DNA of 55,624 nucleotides, from positions 1 to 55,624 of the forward strand of contig NZ_PPRG01000014.1 of the NCBI RefSeq assembly GCF_002902625.1, in the 5' to 3' direction. Positions 30,301 to 38,161 of the stretch are shown piece by piece (position 1 is the stretch's first letter; each line of letters starts with the position of its first letter). The notes under the pieces were generated by a model. The model was not told the DNA's origin. It worked only from the letters and a program-made list of their open reading frames with translations, and searched no databases. A program made the position numbers and the translations under genes. This stretch comes from Staphylococcus devriesei. GTDB lineage: Bacteria > Bacillota > Bacilli > Staphylococcales > Staphylococcaceae.

Positions 30301-30799
30301 TCAGATTCATCAACGATTATATTTAGAACAAAGTTTATTGATTGAAAGAATTAAAAAATACTTTAATCAACAGTTAAATGAACAAATTGCACCTACTCTA
30401 AAAAAATTAAATCAATTACATGTACTCGTACACCCAGATTTTGAAATTAAACCTAAATTCGGTGATACAGCATACTTACGAATTGATTTAAATGATTTAA
30501 TGGCAGCATTACCAAAGCAACTTACTAAAAGAAAGATTCTAAATCCTAATTCTCAACGCGAAATACAAGAAATAATTAGTCAAAATACACTTGAGTTATT
30601 ACAAAATCAACTAGGCGAACTCAGACAAGCTTTAATAGACTTTGTAGCAAAATTAACTGCAGAAGCTGAGGAACAATTTATTGATATCGAACATGATATC
30701 CAAGAACAAATCAATGATTTACTTTCATTTAATATGGATGATTCTTTAATTCAACAACTACAAGATGTTAATAAAGATTTAAACGCTTTAATAAAATAG
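27356..30799 (+). CDS. Bacterial dynamin with two GTPase domains (DynA-like)
   Basis: A 1147-residue fused dynamin-like protein thought to bridge or repair membranes. Two tandem GTPase units are visible. The first P-loop is GHFSAGKST (47-55), with PTTSNTA, DTPG and NQID. The second is GTFSAGKSS (about 597-605), with PTTAATTE, DSLG in place of DTPG, and NAID. Long helical stalks follow each. There is no clear membrane helix, so contact is probably through stalk or paddle segments. The frame opens at a TTG at 27335, but the ATG at 27356 after AAAGGGG is chosen. Bacillus DynA (YpbR) has the same double design. Confidence 0.9.
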   Translation: MTNHEQLDILYKLKKEVEKSNNTALIHTINQVIKKVYLNQYTVSLVGHFSAGKSTLINLLLEQDILPSSPVPTTSNTAIVSVSDEKEIIANLENQQYTKLKTYDEVKQMNRLNVDVESVEIKFPSTKFHKGFTLQDTPGIDSNVATHQITTEQFMYTSNILFYTVDYNHVQSALNFQFMKRMNDIGIPVIFVINQIDKHNEDEITFQTFKESVNQSINDWDIDLTRIFYVSKFDHPDNELQQLSDYLVEKDCQRESIKDYVNRTVKFITEAQLGYIQNELQDILDQLNINENEFEQAYAQFNQNQAISEEAQLLNNPDQLFSFLKQKRKDILENAYIMTHDMREDIRSYLESMSSEFKVGGLFNKKKKKEEEQQNRLKVVTEKLQDKVNQQVRQPLREDMSFLTRFINNTKVNNEILNQHYEISSDLISSIYQPQTNISNTYVLTFSDDVLKAISNYVEKQSNPLFEKVINNTQANELSTTENEDLQVYERFIEIKNLRESLTTQNYQHYYIHMEDSLDKLIGRTEANYELSEGAVINNYADDTSASTESASSKQEVDIRAALDIVKPVPLFERTKSDIEETLQRLDNKVIKIGVFGTFSAGKSSLINALLGGQYLVSSPNPTTAATTELSYGDNSKITLKTKEQLINELNQMVEYYNISYDSLETFINSDVDALKQKLEKNQLAFISAVKKHYIMYNDMLEQGVTHTISQEEVKKWSAKDEYATFVKRVHLHLPIEWLKGKIIVDSLGLHSNNQRHTNETEQILTSSDLILYVSYFNHSFTDNDKAFIEHMKDMNQLNENQAFKMVINAIDLAENENDLNAVKYYVKDALNQANLNSDIFGVSSRRALQDSDEGINELRSSIQQFVEIDSKTILEQQMISQLEQMSQSFNQMINEFHHNREQITERQNKLNAYKNKQRLSNQLLFTSEQHTTNEVEDQIYHLNKRLKLQLLDDVKSIYNSQMTQNNDFNAEKKISSKAFLDQIHQRLYLEQSLLIERIKKYFNQQLNEQIAPTLKKLNQLHVLVHPDFEIKPKFGDTAYLRIDLNDLMAALPKQLTKRKILNPNSQREIQEIISQNTLELLQNQLGELRQALIDFVAKLTAEAEEQFIDIEHDIQEQINDLLSFNMDDSLIQQLQDVNKDLNALIK

Positions 30800-30815
30800 A
30801 AAGAAGGCACATTAA

Positions 30816-31694
30816 ATGACACAACGTATCCTATTAGTAGATGGCATGGCGTTACTATTCAGACATTTTTACGCCACTAGCTTACACAACCAATTTATGT
30901 ACAATTCAGAAGGCATACCTACCAATGGAATTCAAGGATTCGTACGTCATATTTTCACAGCAATTAAAGAAATTAATCCAAGCCATGTAGCAGTATGTTG
31001 GGATATGAGGCAAGATACTTTCAGAAATGAAATGTATGACATGTATAAACAGAATCGAGTTGCACCACCTGTTGAGCTTATTCCTCAGTTTGATTATGTA
31101 AAAGAAATATCAGAACAATTTGGTTTCGTGAACGTAGGCGTTACTAATTATGAAGCTGATGATGTGATAGGAACTTTAGCCAAAGCTTATTCAGCTGATA
31201 ATGAAGTTCATATTATCACGGGGGATAAAGATATATTACAATGTATCAATGATAATGTAGAAGTTTGGTTAATCAAAAAAGGATTTACTATTTATAACCG
31301 TTATACACTTTCTAGATTTATTGAAGAATATGAATTAAATCCGCTTCAACTCATTGATATTAAAGCATTTATGGGGGATTCAGCCGATGGTTATCCTGGT
31401 GTAAAAGGAATCGGGGAAAAGACAGCGCTTAAGTTAATTCAAACTTACGGAAGTGTGGACAATGTTCTTGAAAATCTAGATCAACTTACACCGGCACAAC
31501 AAAAAAAGATTAACAATGATAAAGAAAATTTAATACTTTCTAAGCGACTTGCCGAAATTTATACAGAGGTTCCAATTGATACTGACAAATTATATAACGA
31601 AATGACGTATGCACATTCGCTTAATCATATTCTTTCAATTTGTAATGAACACGAATTATATATATCAGGTAAATATATTTCATCGAATCTTTAA
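30816..31694 (+). CDS. 5'-3' exonuclease / flap nuclease (YpcP-like)
   Basis: A stand-alone homologue of the 5' nuclease domain of DNA polymerase I, likely used in removing RNA primers or flaps. The metal-binding acidic residues fall in LLVDGMALLFR, YEADDVIGTLA, ITGDKDILQ and FMGDSADGYPG. The H3TH DNA-binding motif is GVKGIGEKTALKLI. Its 292-residue length is that of the stand-alone enzyme. It starts 16 nt after the dynamin gene and ends at a hairpin shared with the convergent RNase HI-like gene. Confidence 0.92.
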   Translation: MTQRILLVDGMALLFRHFYATSLHNQFMYNSEGIPTNGIQGFVRHIFTAIKEINPSHVAVCWDMRQDTFRNEMYDMYKQNRVAPPVELIPQFDYVKEISEQFGFVNVGVTNYEADDVIGTLAKAYSADNEVHIITGDKDILQCINDNVEVWLIKKGFTIYNRYTLSRFIEEYELNPLQLIDIKAFMGDSADGYPGVKGIGEKTALKLIQTYGSVDNVLENLDQLTPAQQKKINNDKENLILSKRLAEIYTEVPIDTDKLYNEMTYAHSLNHILSICNEHELYISGKYISSNL

Positions 31695-31738
31695 GCAAGT
31701 GCTGATTAAATTAATTTAAAAGTAATTCGACCTACATA

Positions 31739-31784
31739 AAAATGCTCTCATTCAAACGTTTAACGTTGATGAGAGCATTTTGTT
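31739..31784. terminator. Bidirectional terminator between converging genes
   Basis: A perfect 13-bp stem AAAATGCTCTCAT/ATGAGAGCATTTT (31739-31751 with 31769-31781). A-rich and T-rich flanks allow it to end both the exonuclease gene and the minus-strand RNase HI-like gene. Confidence 0.88.
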
Positions 31785-31796
31785 TATGGCTTAGAA

Positions 31797-32192
31797 TTAT
31801 TTCTTAGTTATCTTATATAAAAATTGTTGTGCTAATTGGTTTGCTTCTTTATTTTGATCACGCGGGACCCATTTTACAAACATTAATTCAAAACTATGTT
31901 CTAAAATTTCCATATTTTCAAAGTAAGGCTTAAAGCGAATATTTTTAACATAACCCTGGTTAACGCTATCCTCAATTAACTTGGAATCAGTATACAATAA
32001 AGCGTTAGTCACGTTTAATTCACGGGCATGTTCTAGCGCATGGATAAGTGCAGCCCATTCCGCGCTATGATTGTCTAATATACCTAACTCATGGGTAAAA
32101 GTATGTTTCATATTATCTTCTTTAATAACTATCCCACATGTGCTTATACCAGGATTACCACTCGATGCTGCATCAAAATAAATTTTCGCCAT
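31797..32192 (-). CDS. RNase HI-like domain protein
   Basis: A 131-residue single RNase H fold protein that would cut RNA in RNA-DNA hybrids. Three of the four family carboxylates are clear: D7 (YFDAASSGNPG), E45 (HSAEWAALIHAL) and D69 (LYTDSK). The fourth position, usually Asp in an EAD-x-LA context, reads EANQLA with N118. Loss of the fourth residue often lowers but does not abolish activity in this fold. The ribosome site AAAAGGTG precedes the ATG. It lies downstream of the queuosine transporter gene and may share its transcript. Confidence 0.82.
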   Translation of the reverse strand: MAKIYFDAASSGNPGISTCGIVIKEDNMKHTFTHELGILDNHSAEWAALIHALEHARELNVTNALLYTDSKLIEDSVNQGYVKNIRFKPYFENMEILEHSFELMFVKWVPRDQNKEANQLAQQFLYKITKK

Positions 32193-32245
32193 ATTATAAC
32201 ACCTTTTCGAAAAGTAGATTTATTCTAATAATAAAATGAGAAAGA

Positions 32246-32287
32246 GACATTAACACTTTGCGCGTGCGGACATCGGTAAATAATGTC
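32246..32287 (-). terminator. Weak hairpin after the queuosine transporter gene
   Basis: On the minus strand GACATTA (32287-32281) pairs with TAATGTC (32252-32246) over a 28-nt loop, followed by TCTTTCTCATTTT. This is a poor terminator that may allow read-through into the RNase HI-like gene. Confidence 0.35.
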
Positions 32288-32303
32288 ACAATCTTACAAC
32301 TAA

Positions 32304-33008
32304 TTAATATCCTTCGTCTAGTTTATGAATATGTCCCTTACGATACATCGATTTGGCAATATATCCAAATGGAACATTAAATATAGTTGACAGTAATTTA
32401 AGGAAATATGTTGTGATAAAGATTTGGAACACTACAGTTGCCGGTAATGTGCCAACAAATGCAATAGTGACAAATAACGCAGTATCTATAATTGAACTTA
32501 AGATAGTACTACCATAAGCTCTAATAATAAATGTCTTATCTGAATTAAATATCTTCTTAATTGCTGAAAATATAAATACATCCACGTGTTGACCAATAAT
32601 GTAAGCAACGATAGAACCAAGTGCTATTCTAGGGACAAGATCAAAAATAGTTGAAAGTGACTTTTGCGCCATATCTTCAGGGGCTGGTATAAAATGCAGT
32701 GACATTTGCATTACGATAATCATTACTAACGTAGATGAAAATCCTAACCAAACTGCACGTTTTGCCACCTTACGTCCATAAATATCATTTAAAATATCTG
32801 TCGCTAGATAAATCGAAGCAAACATTACATTACCTAATGTAGCTGAAATACCAAAAATATCTACAGTTTTTATTACTTGAATATTCGCAATAACCGTACC
32901 GATTGCTACCCAAGCAAGCAAGCCATGTTTACCAAAACAACGAAACATTAAAACCATTAAAATAAAAGTAACTAAAAATGTAGCTACTCCAAAAATCTCA
33001 TTATACAT
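32304..33008 (-). CDS. Queuosine precursor transporter (YhhQ/QueT-type, Vut_1 family)
   Basis: A 234-residue membrane protein with about six helices that imports a queuosine precursor such as preQ0 or preQ1. Family features include the polar stretch LATDILNDIYGRKVAKRAVW, the IGQHVDVFIFSAIKK segment, and SSIIDTALFVTIAFVGTLP. The assignment is strongly supported by a preQ1-I riboswitch overlapping its ribosome site. No preQ1 synthesis genes are in the window, so this gene alone suggests salvage. A promoter lies about 80 nt upstream. Confidence 0.92.
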   Translation of the reverse strand: MYNEIFGVATFLVTFILMVLMFRCFGKHGLLAWVAIGTVIANIQVIKTVDIFGISATLGNVMFASIYLATDILNDIYGRKVAKRAVWLGFSSTLVMIIVMQMSLHFIPAPEDMAQKSLSTIFDLVPRIALGSIVAYIIGQHVDVFIFSAIKKIFNSDKTFIIRAYGSTILSSIIDTALFVTIAFVGTLPATVVFQIFITTYFLKLLSTIFNVPFGYIAKSMYRKGHIHKLDEGY

Positions 33009-33014
33009 GATTAT

Positions 33015-33055
33015 CCTCCTAAATTTTGATAGTGCGGGTGTTTAGAAACCGCAAA
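33015..33055 (-). promoter_or_regulatory. preQ1-I riboswitch controlling the queuosine transporter
   Basis: Read on the minus strand, stem P1 is TGCGG (33053-33049) pairing with CCGCA (33037-33033). The loop runs TTTCTAAACAC, matching the preQ1-I pattern of a CTA-containing loop followed by ACACCC. An A-rich linker leads to TTTAGGAGG, whose GG can pair with the loop Cs to form the pseudoknot. AGGAGG (33020-33015) is the ribosome site of the gene, so ligand binding should hide it and block translation. Confidence 0.85.
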
Positions 33056-33066
33056 ACAACTTATTC

Positions 33067-33095
33067 ATTTTATATTAAAAGTTATCTTGTTGCAA
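33067..33095 (-). promoter_or_regulatory. Promoter of the queuosine transporter gene
   Basis: On the minus strand TTGCAA (33095-33090) and TAAAAT (33072-33067) are separated by 17 bp. The start point would fall near 33060, just before the riboswitch. Confidence 0.6.
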
Positions 33096-33258
33096 GAGGC
33101 CTCATAGTAATTGAAAAGCTAAGAGAGACTGAAAAAAGTGTTTAGGATTTGAGCAGAACCGAACGATGAGCACAACTATAACTTCCAAATCTATATGATT
33201 AGGCAATAGTTGGCTGAGATAAAGATGCGTTCGAATCTCACTTTCTTCATCCCTAGTC

Positions 33259-33340
33259 AACCTTGCCGGGGCAGGACGACGAAATCTTGAAAATTACATT
33301 AGATTTCTGTCCTGCTCCCTAGATTTCTGTTCCGTTCTCT
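33259..33340 (+). repeat. Dispersed intergenic repeat, copy 1
   Basis: An 82-bp sequence containing GACGACGAAATCTTG and two copies of AGATTTCTGT (33301-33310 and 33321-33330). It recurs in reverse orientation at 44212-44293 with about four in five bases the same by hand alignment and no gaps. It is non-coding and of a kind seen between genes in staphylococci. The flanking stretch from 33121 may belong to the same element. Confidence 0.8.
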
Positions 33341-33345
33341 ATTAT

Positions 33346-33374
33346 TTCAAAATAAATACAAAGTAAGTTATAAT
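33346..33374 (+). promoter_or_regulatory. Promoter of the Cys-rich protein / NifU-N / cvfC genes
   Basis: TTCAAA (33346-33351) and a perfect TATAAT (33369-33374) are separated by 17 bp, right after the dispersed repeat. Confidence 0.65.
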
Positions 33375-33412
33375 AATTCCGTGCTTATAATTAACGAAAT
33401 TGTGTATAAGGA

Positions 33413-33607
33413 GTGACTGTTATACTTACACATTCCGAACAAAAAGCAATTGATAAAATTGATGATTTAATGAATACTTATTGCAATAACTGTTTACTAA
33501 AAACACACATTAGAAAAACTGAAGGTAAGACACAAGCACATCACTTTTGTATTTCTGAATGTTCAATTGGCAAACAGATTAAACAATTAGGAAATGAACT
33601 TCAATAG
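33413..33607 (+). CDS. Small cysteine-rich putative zinc-binding protein
   Basis: A 64-residue protein with four cysteines and a histidine pair arranged CNNC (24-27) and HHFC-x4-C (43-51), a plausible zinc site. Function is unknown. The start is awkward. GTG at 33413 overlaps the ribosome site TAAGGAG, which is too close. No other ATG, GTG or TTG lies nearby, but an ATA at 33422 has an ideal 8-nt spacer and would give MLTHSEQ. Its stop codon lies within the ribosome-site region of the next gene, so the three genes here probably form one operon. Confidence 0.75.
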   Translation: MTVILTHSEQKAIDKIDDLMNTYCNNCLLKTHIRKTEGKTQAHHFCISECSIGKQIKQLGNELQ

Positions 33608-33620
33608 GAGGTAATTGAAT

Positions 33621-33872
33621 ATGCAAATCGTATCAATCGAAGAAACACCTAATCATAATACAATGAAGATTAATTTAAATGCAAAAAGAGAAGATAATAA
33701 ATCTAACACGTTTACTTCTGCTAAAGAGGGACAACCTGATTTTATTAACCGATTATTTGAAATTGAAGGTGTAAAGTCAGTTTTTTATGTTATGGATTTT
33801 ATCTCAGTAGATAAAAATGATGACGCAAACTGGGATGACTTACTACCTAAAATCCAATCCACTTTCGAATAA
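33621..33872 (+). CDS. Stand-alone NifU N-terminal (Scaffold Nfu/NifU N) domain protein
   Basis: An 83-residue single domain with the pattern ETPNHNTMKINL and FYVMDF, as in the N-terminal domain of Nfu-type iron-sulfur scaffolds. It lacks the CxxC of the true scaffold. By hand alignment 47 of 83 residues equal the first domain of the next gene, cvfC, so the two arose by duplication. An in-frame TTG at 33615 is too near the ribosome site, and the ATG at 33621 has a 9-nt spacer from TAGGAGG. Its role is unknown. Confidence 0.85.
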   Translation: MQIVSIEETPNHNTMKINLNAKREDNKSNTFTSAKEGQPDFINRLFEIEGVKSVFYVMDFISVDKNDDANWDDLLPKIQSTFE

Positions 33873-33898
33873 TATCTTAATCTAGAAAGGGGGAGCGT

Positions 33899-35026
33899 AT
33901 GGAAATTTTACGTGTCGAACCAACGCCAAGTCCAAATACCATGAAAATAGTATTATCAGAAAAAAGAGAAGATAATAAGTCTAATACTTACACTGAAGCT
34001 AGTACAGAACATCCTAATTTCATTAATGATTTACTAGCACTTAAGGGTGTAAAATCTATTTTTTACGTCATGGACTTCTTAGCTATCGATAAGCAACCTA
34101 AAGCTAACTGGGAAGAGGTATTACCTGACATAACATCTACACTAAATAAGGATGATACTTCTCTAGAATCTTATCAACCTGATGATCGTTTTGGAGAAAT
34201 TAAAGCTGAGGTTTTAACGTTCAAAGATATCCCTTATCAAATCAAACTAACTTCTTCAACTGAAGAGCAACGTAAGCAACTACCTGATGTGTATGTTGAT
34301 AGTATGCTAAAAGCACAAAAAGAAGGCGACAATATTGTATTTTTACGTAAGTGGCAAGATTTAGGCGTTCGCTACGGCGACCTTGAACAAGTTATGAATG
34401 AGGTATATGAGGAAGTAACAGCTTTGTATCCTACTCATAGAATTGAAGAATTAGTCAATATAGCTTTGTCTCAAGATATTACCGTACCTCAACAACATTA
34501 TAAACACGTCACTTTAGAAGAATATAATGAAACAACTAATTGGAAAGCACGTTTACGGATGCTAAAAGAATTTCCAACGCCTACTATGAGCGATACGCCA
34601 TTACTACAACAAGCTTTAAAAGAAGATAAGACACCGCTTAGACGTCAAGCAGTTGTTTTATTAGGCATGATTGAAACTAAAGAAGTGCTTCCATACTTGT
34701 ACGAAGGCTTAAATGATAAAAGTGCAGCTGTAAGACGTACTGCAGGTGATTGTCTTAGTGATTTAGGTTTCAAAGAGGCCTTACCAGAAATGGAAAAAGC
34801 GCTTGATGATCCTCAAAAAATCGTTCGTTGGAGAGCGGCAATGTTTATTTTTGATGAAGGTGGTAAAGCTCAGCTAAATGCTTTAAAATCACACGTAGAT
34901 GACCCTGCATATGAAGTGAAATTACAAATTGAAATGGCTATTTCTCGCATTGAAAATGGAGATGAAGCTCTAGGTTCTGTATGGAAACAAATAGCCAATC
35001 GAAATAAAACTATTGAAAACAAATAA
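33899..35026 (+). CDS. cvfC: Conserved virulence factor C
   Basis: A 375-residue protein with an N-terminal NifU-N domain (about 1-85), a middle region, and C-terminal HEAT-like helical repeats (about 205-355, for example [21 protein letters not shown] and [21 protein letters not shown]). In S. aureus cvfC is reported to affect virulence and haemolysin expression; the molecular activity is unclear. A strong ribosome site AAAGGGGG precedes the ATG. It is 26 nt after a gene that repeats its first domain and 27 nt before brxB. Confidence 0.87.
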   Translation: MEILRVEPTPSPNTMKIVLSEKREDNKSNTYTEASTEHPNFINDLLALKGVKSIFYVMDFLAIDKQPKANWEEVLPDITSTLNKDDTSLESYQPDDRFGEIKAEVLTFKDIPYQIKLTSSTEEQRKQLPDVYVDSMLKAQKEGDNIVFLRKWQDLGVRYGDLEQVMNEVYEEVTALYPTHRIEELVNIALSQDITVPQQHYKHVTLEEYNETTNWKARLRMLKEFPTPTMSDTPLLQQALKEDKTPLRRQAVVLLGMIETKEVLPYLYEGLNDKSAAVRRTAGDCLSDLGFKEALPEMEKALDDPQKIVRWRAAMFIFDEGGKAQLNALKSHVDDPAYEVKLQIEMAISRIENGDEALGSVWKQIANRNKTIENK

Positions 35027-35053
35027 GTTAATTAAAATAGGAGAGTAATAAAT

Positions 35054-35488
35054 ATGAATCCATATGAACAATATATGCATGAATTAGCGCAACAAATGCG
35101 TGCAGAACTAACTGACAATGGCTTTGAGAGCTTAGAAACAAGCGAAGATGTATCTAATTACATGAATAATGTAAATGAGGGTGATACGACTTTCGTAGTT
35201 ATCAATTCAACATGTGGTTGTGCTGCTGGCTTAGCGCGTCCAGCCGCTGTGGCAGTTGCCGAACAAAATGAAAAAAAACCAACACATAAAATTACAGTAT
35301 TTGCTGGACAAGATAAAGAGGCAACGCAAACAATGCGTGAATATATTCAACAAGTACCATCAAGCCCTTCATATGCATTATTCAAAGGGACTGAATTAAA
35401 ACATTTTATCCCTCGTGAACATATTGAAGGACGTGACATCCAAGATATCTGTATGGATATTAAAGACGCATTTGATGAAAATTGCTAA
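35054..35488 (+). CDS. brxB: Bacilliredoxin BrxB (YphP/YqiW family)
   Basis: BrxB removes bacillithiol from bacillithiolated proteins. The active site CGC is at 54-56 in [17 protein letters not shown], the hallmark of the BrxA/BrxB family in a thioredoxin-like fold. The length of 144 residues is normal. Ribosome site GGAG precedes the ATG. The bacillithiol synthesis gene bshA is in the same window, and the methionine sulfoxide reductases lie 3 kb downstream. Confidence 0.9.
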   Translation: MNPYEQYMHELAQQMRAELTDNGFESLETSEDVSNYMNNVNEGDTTFVVINSTCGCAAGLARPAAVAVAEQNEKKPTHKITVFAGQDKEATQTMREYIQQVPSSPSYALFKGTELKHFIPREHIEGRDIQDICMDIKDAFDENC

Positions 35489-35535
35489 ATCATAACCTTA
35501 TTTAAAATAGTAATATTTCATATCTTCTCAACTTA

Positions 35536-35584
35536 ATGCCTAACTATAATTCATTAAATTTAATGATAGATTATAGTTAGGCAT
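35536..35584 (+). terminator. Hairpin after brxB
   Basis: A perfect 15-bp stem (35536-35550 with 35570-35584) encloses a second palindrome TCATTAAA/TTTAATGA. Ts follow only loosely, so termination may be partial. Confidence 0.7.
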
Positions 35585-35639
35585 TCTTATATCTTCTTTA
35601 AAATTAAGAATTTGACCTACATTTAATTTTATAAGTATC

Positions 35640-35662
35640 AGTTTTCTAGTATAATGAAAACT
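35640..35662 (+). promoter_or_regulatory. thyA -10 element flanked by an inverted repeat
   Basis: TATAAT (35650-35655) is bracketed by AGTTTTC (35640-35646) and GAAAACT (35656-35662), a perfect 7-bp inverted repeat. No good -35 is seen. The arrangement would suit an operator, but no regulator is known to me. Confidence 0.4.
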
Positions 35663-35690
35663 AATATAAATAATTCTAGGAGATGAAAAT

Positions 35691-36647
35691 ATGCTAAATC
35701 CATTTGATTCAGCGTATCATAGTTTATGCAAAGAGATTTTAGAGCTTGGCAGACAACGTGATGATAGAACACATACAGGTACGATTTCAAAATTTGGTCA
35801 TCAGTTAAGATTCGATTTGTCTAAAGGCTTTCCTTTACTAACTACTAAAAAGGTATCGTTTAAACTAATCGCTACTGAATTATTGTGGTTTATAAAAGGT
35901 GATACGAATATTCAGTACTTACTTAAATACAATAATAATATTTGGAATGAGTGGGCTTTCGAAAAGTATATTCAATCAAATGATTACAAAGGTCCAGATA
36001 TGAATAATTTTGGGCATAGAGCTCTCCAAGATGAAGCTTTTAATGAGCTTTATAAAGAAGAGATGAAAAAGTTCAAACAACAAATCCTAAATGATGATAA
36101 ATTTGCGAAAAAATACGGTGATTTAGGGAATGTTTATGGTAAGCAATGGCGTGATTGGGTAGATAAAGAAGGTAATCACTTTGATCAACTTAAAACTGTA
36201 ATTCAACAAATCAAAGAAAATCCAAACTCTCGTCGACATATTGTATCGGCATGGAACCCTACAGAAATTGATACCATGGCTTTACCTCCTTGCCACACAA
36301 TGTTTCAATTCTATGTTCAAGAGGGTAAGTTAAGTTGCCAACTCTATCAACGTAGTGCCGATATTTTTCTAGGTGTTCCATTCAATATTGCTAGTTACGC
36401 ACTTCTAACTCATCTTATCGCAAAAGAATGTAATCTTGAGGTTGGAGAGTTCATCCACACGTTTGGCGATGCTCATATTTACTCAAATCACATTGAGGCT
36501 ATTCAAACACAACTATCTAGAGATAGTTTTACTCCGCCGATTTTAAAGATTAATACAGATGCATCTATTTTTGATGTTAATTACGAAGATTTAGAAATAG
36601 TAAATTATGAATCTCATCCATCAATTAAAGCACCTATAGCAGTATAA
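35691..36647 (+). CDS. thyA: Thymidylate synthase
   Basis: ThyA methylates dUMP to dTMP using methylene-tetrahydrofolate. The catalytic cysteine is C201 in [12 protein letters not shown]. Other motifs are RDDRTHTGT near the N terminus, [21 protein letters not shown] and GDAHIYSNH. The 318-residue length includes the longer insert of the Lactobacillus/Staphylococcus type. It is followed 52 nt later by dihydrofolate reductase, which regenerates the folate used here. Confidence 0.97.
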   Translation: MLNPFDSAYHSLCKEILELGRQRDDRTHTGTISKFGHQLRFDLSKGFPLLTTKKVSFKLIATELLWFIKGDTNIQYLLKYNNNIWNEWAFEKYIQSNDYKGPDMNNFGHRALQDEAFNELYKEEMKKFKQQILNDDKFAKKYGDLGNVYGKQWRDWVDKEGNHFDQLKTVIQQIKENPNSRRHIVSAWNPTEIDTMALPPCHTMFQFYVQEGKLSCQLYQRSADIFLGVPFNIASYALLTHLIAKECNLEVGEFIHTFGDAHIYSNHIEAIQTQLSRDSFTPPILKINTDASIFDVNYEDLEIVNYESHPSIKAPIAV

Positions 36648-36666
36648 TCTTTTTTATTTTATATAA

Positions 36667-37176
<510 letters not shown>

Positions 37177-37206
37177 ATAAAAATAAATTATTAAGCGGAG
37201 GCAGTT

Positions 37207-38052
37207 ATGACTAAACAAATAATTGTGACTGATTCTACATCGGATTTATCACAAGACTATTTAACGCAGCACAATATACATGTTGTCCCTTTAAGTTTAA
37301 CTATCGACGGACAATCGTACGTAGACCAAATTGATATTTCATCTAAAGATTATATTCAAAGAATAGAAGAAGATGCAGATGTTAAAACAAGTCAACCGCC
37401 TATAGGCAAATTCATTGAACTATATGAACGATTAGGCCAAGAAGATGTTGAAATTATTAGTATTCATATGTCTTCTGGTCTTAGTGGCACTTACCAGACT
37501 GCGCTTCAAGCGAGTGATATGGTGGCGGCTAATGTTACAGTCATCGATTCTAAATCCATCTCATTTGGGTTAGGTTATCAAATTCAACGATTAGTCGAAT
37601 TAGTAAACACTAATCTTTCAACAAATGAGATTGTTGCTAAAATCCAAGAATTACAAAAAAATATTAAATTATTTGTAGTGATTGGCCAATTAAATCAATT
37701 AATTAAGGGTGGACGAATTAGTAAGACGAAAGGTTTCATTGGCAACATTATGAAAATTAAGCCTATTGGTACACTTGAAGATGGCTATCTTGAAATTGTT
37801 CATAATTCACGTACACAAAACTCAAGTATTCAATATTTAAAAAAAGAGATTTCAGAATTTATAGACAAACACAAGATTAAATCAATTGGCGTAGCACATG
37901 CGAATGTACTTGAGTTTGTAGACAAACTTAAAGCTCAATTTGATGACGCTTTCGGTAAACACGAGTATGACGTTAATGTAACCACACCAGTTGTGACTAC
38001 TCATACTGGGCAAGGTGCTATTGGTCTAGTCGTAGTTAGAGAAACAAAATAA
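37207..38052 (+). CDS. fakB2: Fatty acid kinase binding subunit FakB2 (DegV family)
   Basis: FakB proteins hold a fatty acid for phosphorylation by FakA, so that external fatty acids enter phospholipids. The 281-residue DegV fold shows TDSTSDLS (8-15), [23 protein letters not shown] and the C-terminal [11 protein letters not shown]. Its position between dfrA and msrA and its close likeness to the S. aureus protein I recall identify it as FakB2, reported to prefer unsaturated chains such as oleate. It is 30 nt after dfrA. Confidence 0.88.
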   Translation: MTKQIIVTDSTSDLSQDYLTQHNIHVVPLSLTIDGQSYVDQIDISSKDYIQRIEEDADVKTSQPPIGKFIELYERLGQEDVEIISIHMSSGLSGTYQTALQASDMVAANVTVIDSKSISFGLGYQIQRLVELVNTNLSTNEIVAKIQELQKNIKLFVVIGQLNQLIKGGRISKTKGFIGNIMKIKPIGTLEDGYLEIVHNSRTQNSSIQYLKKEISEFIDKHKIKSIGVAHANVLEFVDKLKAQFDDAFGKHEYDVNVTTPVVTTHTGQGAIGLVVVRETK

Positions 38053-38101
38053 TTCACTTTTATCTATGCTTACTTGGGAGTTACGAGACATGGCTGAGTA
38101 A

Positions 38102-38143
38102 ATTACTTTAAATTAAGCTAATAATATCGTAAATTTAAGTAAT
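38102..38143 (+). repeat. Inverted repeat upstream of msrA
   Basis: ATTACTTTAAATT (38102-38114) mirrors AATTTAAGTAAT (38132-38143) except for one extra T. It lies just before the msrA ribosome site and could be an operator or a leader hairpin. Confidence 0.4.
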
Positions 38144-38161
38144 GATAGAGGAGGTAATCAT

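Noticed and set aside
32193-32198. TATAAT on the minus strand directly before the RNase HI-like ATG
   Set aside because: A start point from it would fall inside the coding region, so it cannot serve this gene. It looks like chance in AT-rich DNA.
33301-33330. Repeated AGATTTCTGT units as a possible CRISPR array
   Set aside because: There are only two units 10 nt apart, no regular spacers and no cas genes. They are part of the dispersed repeat.
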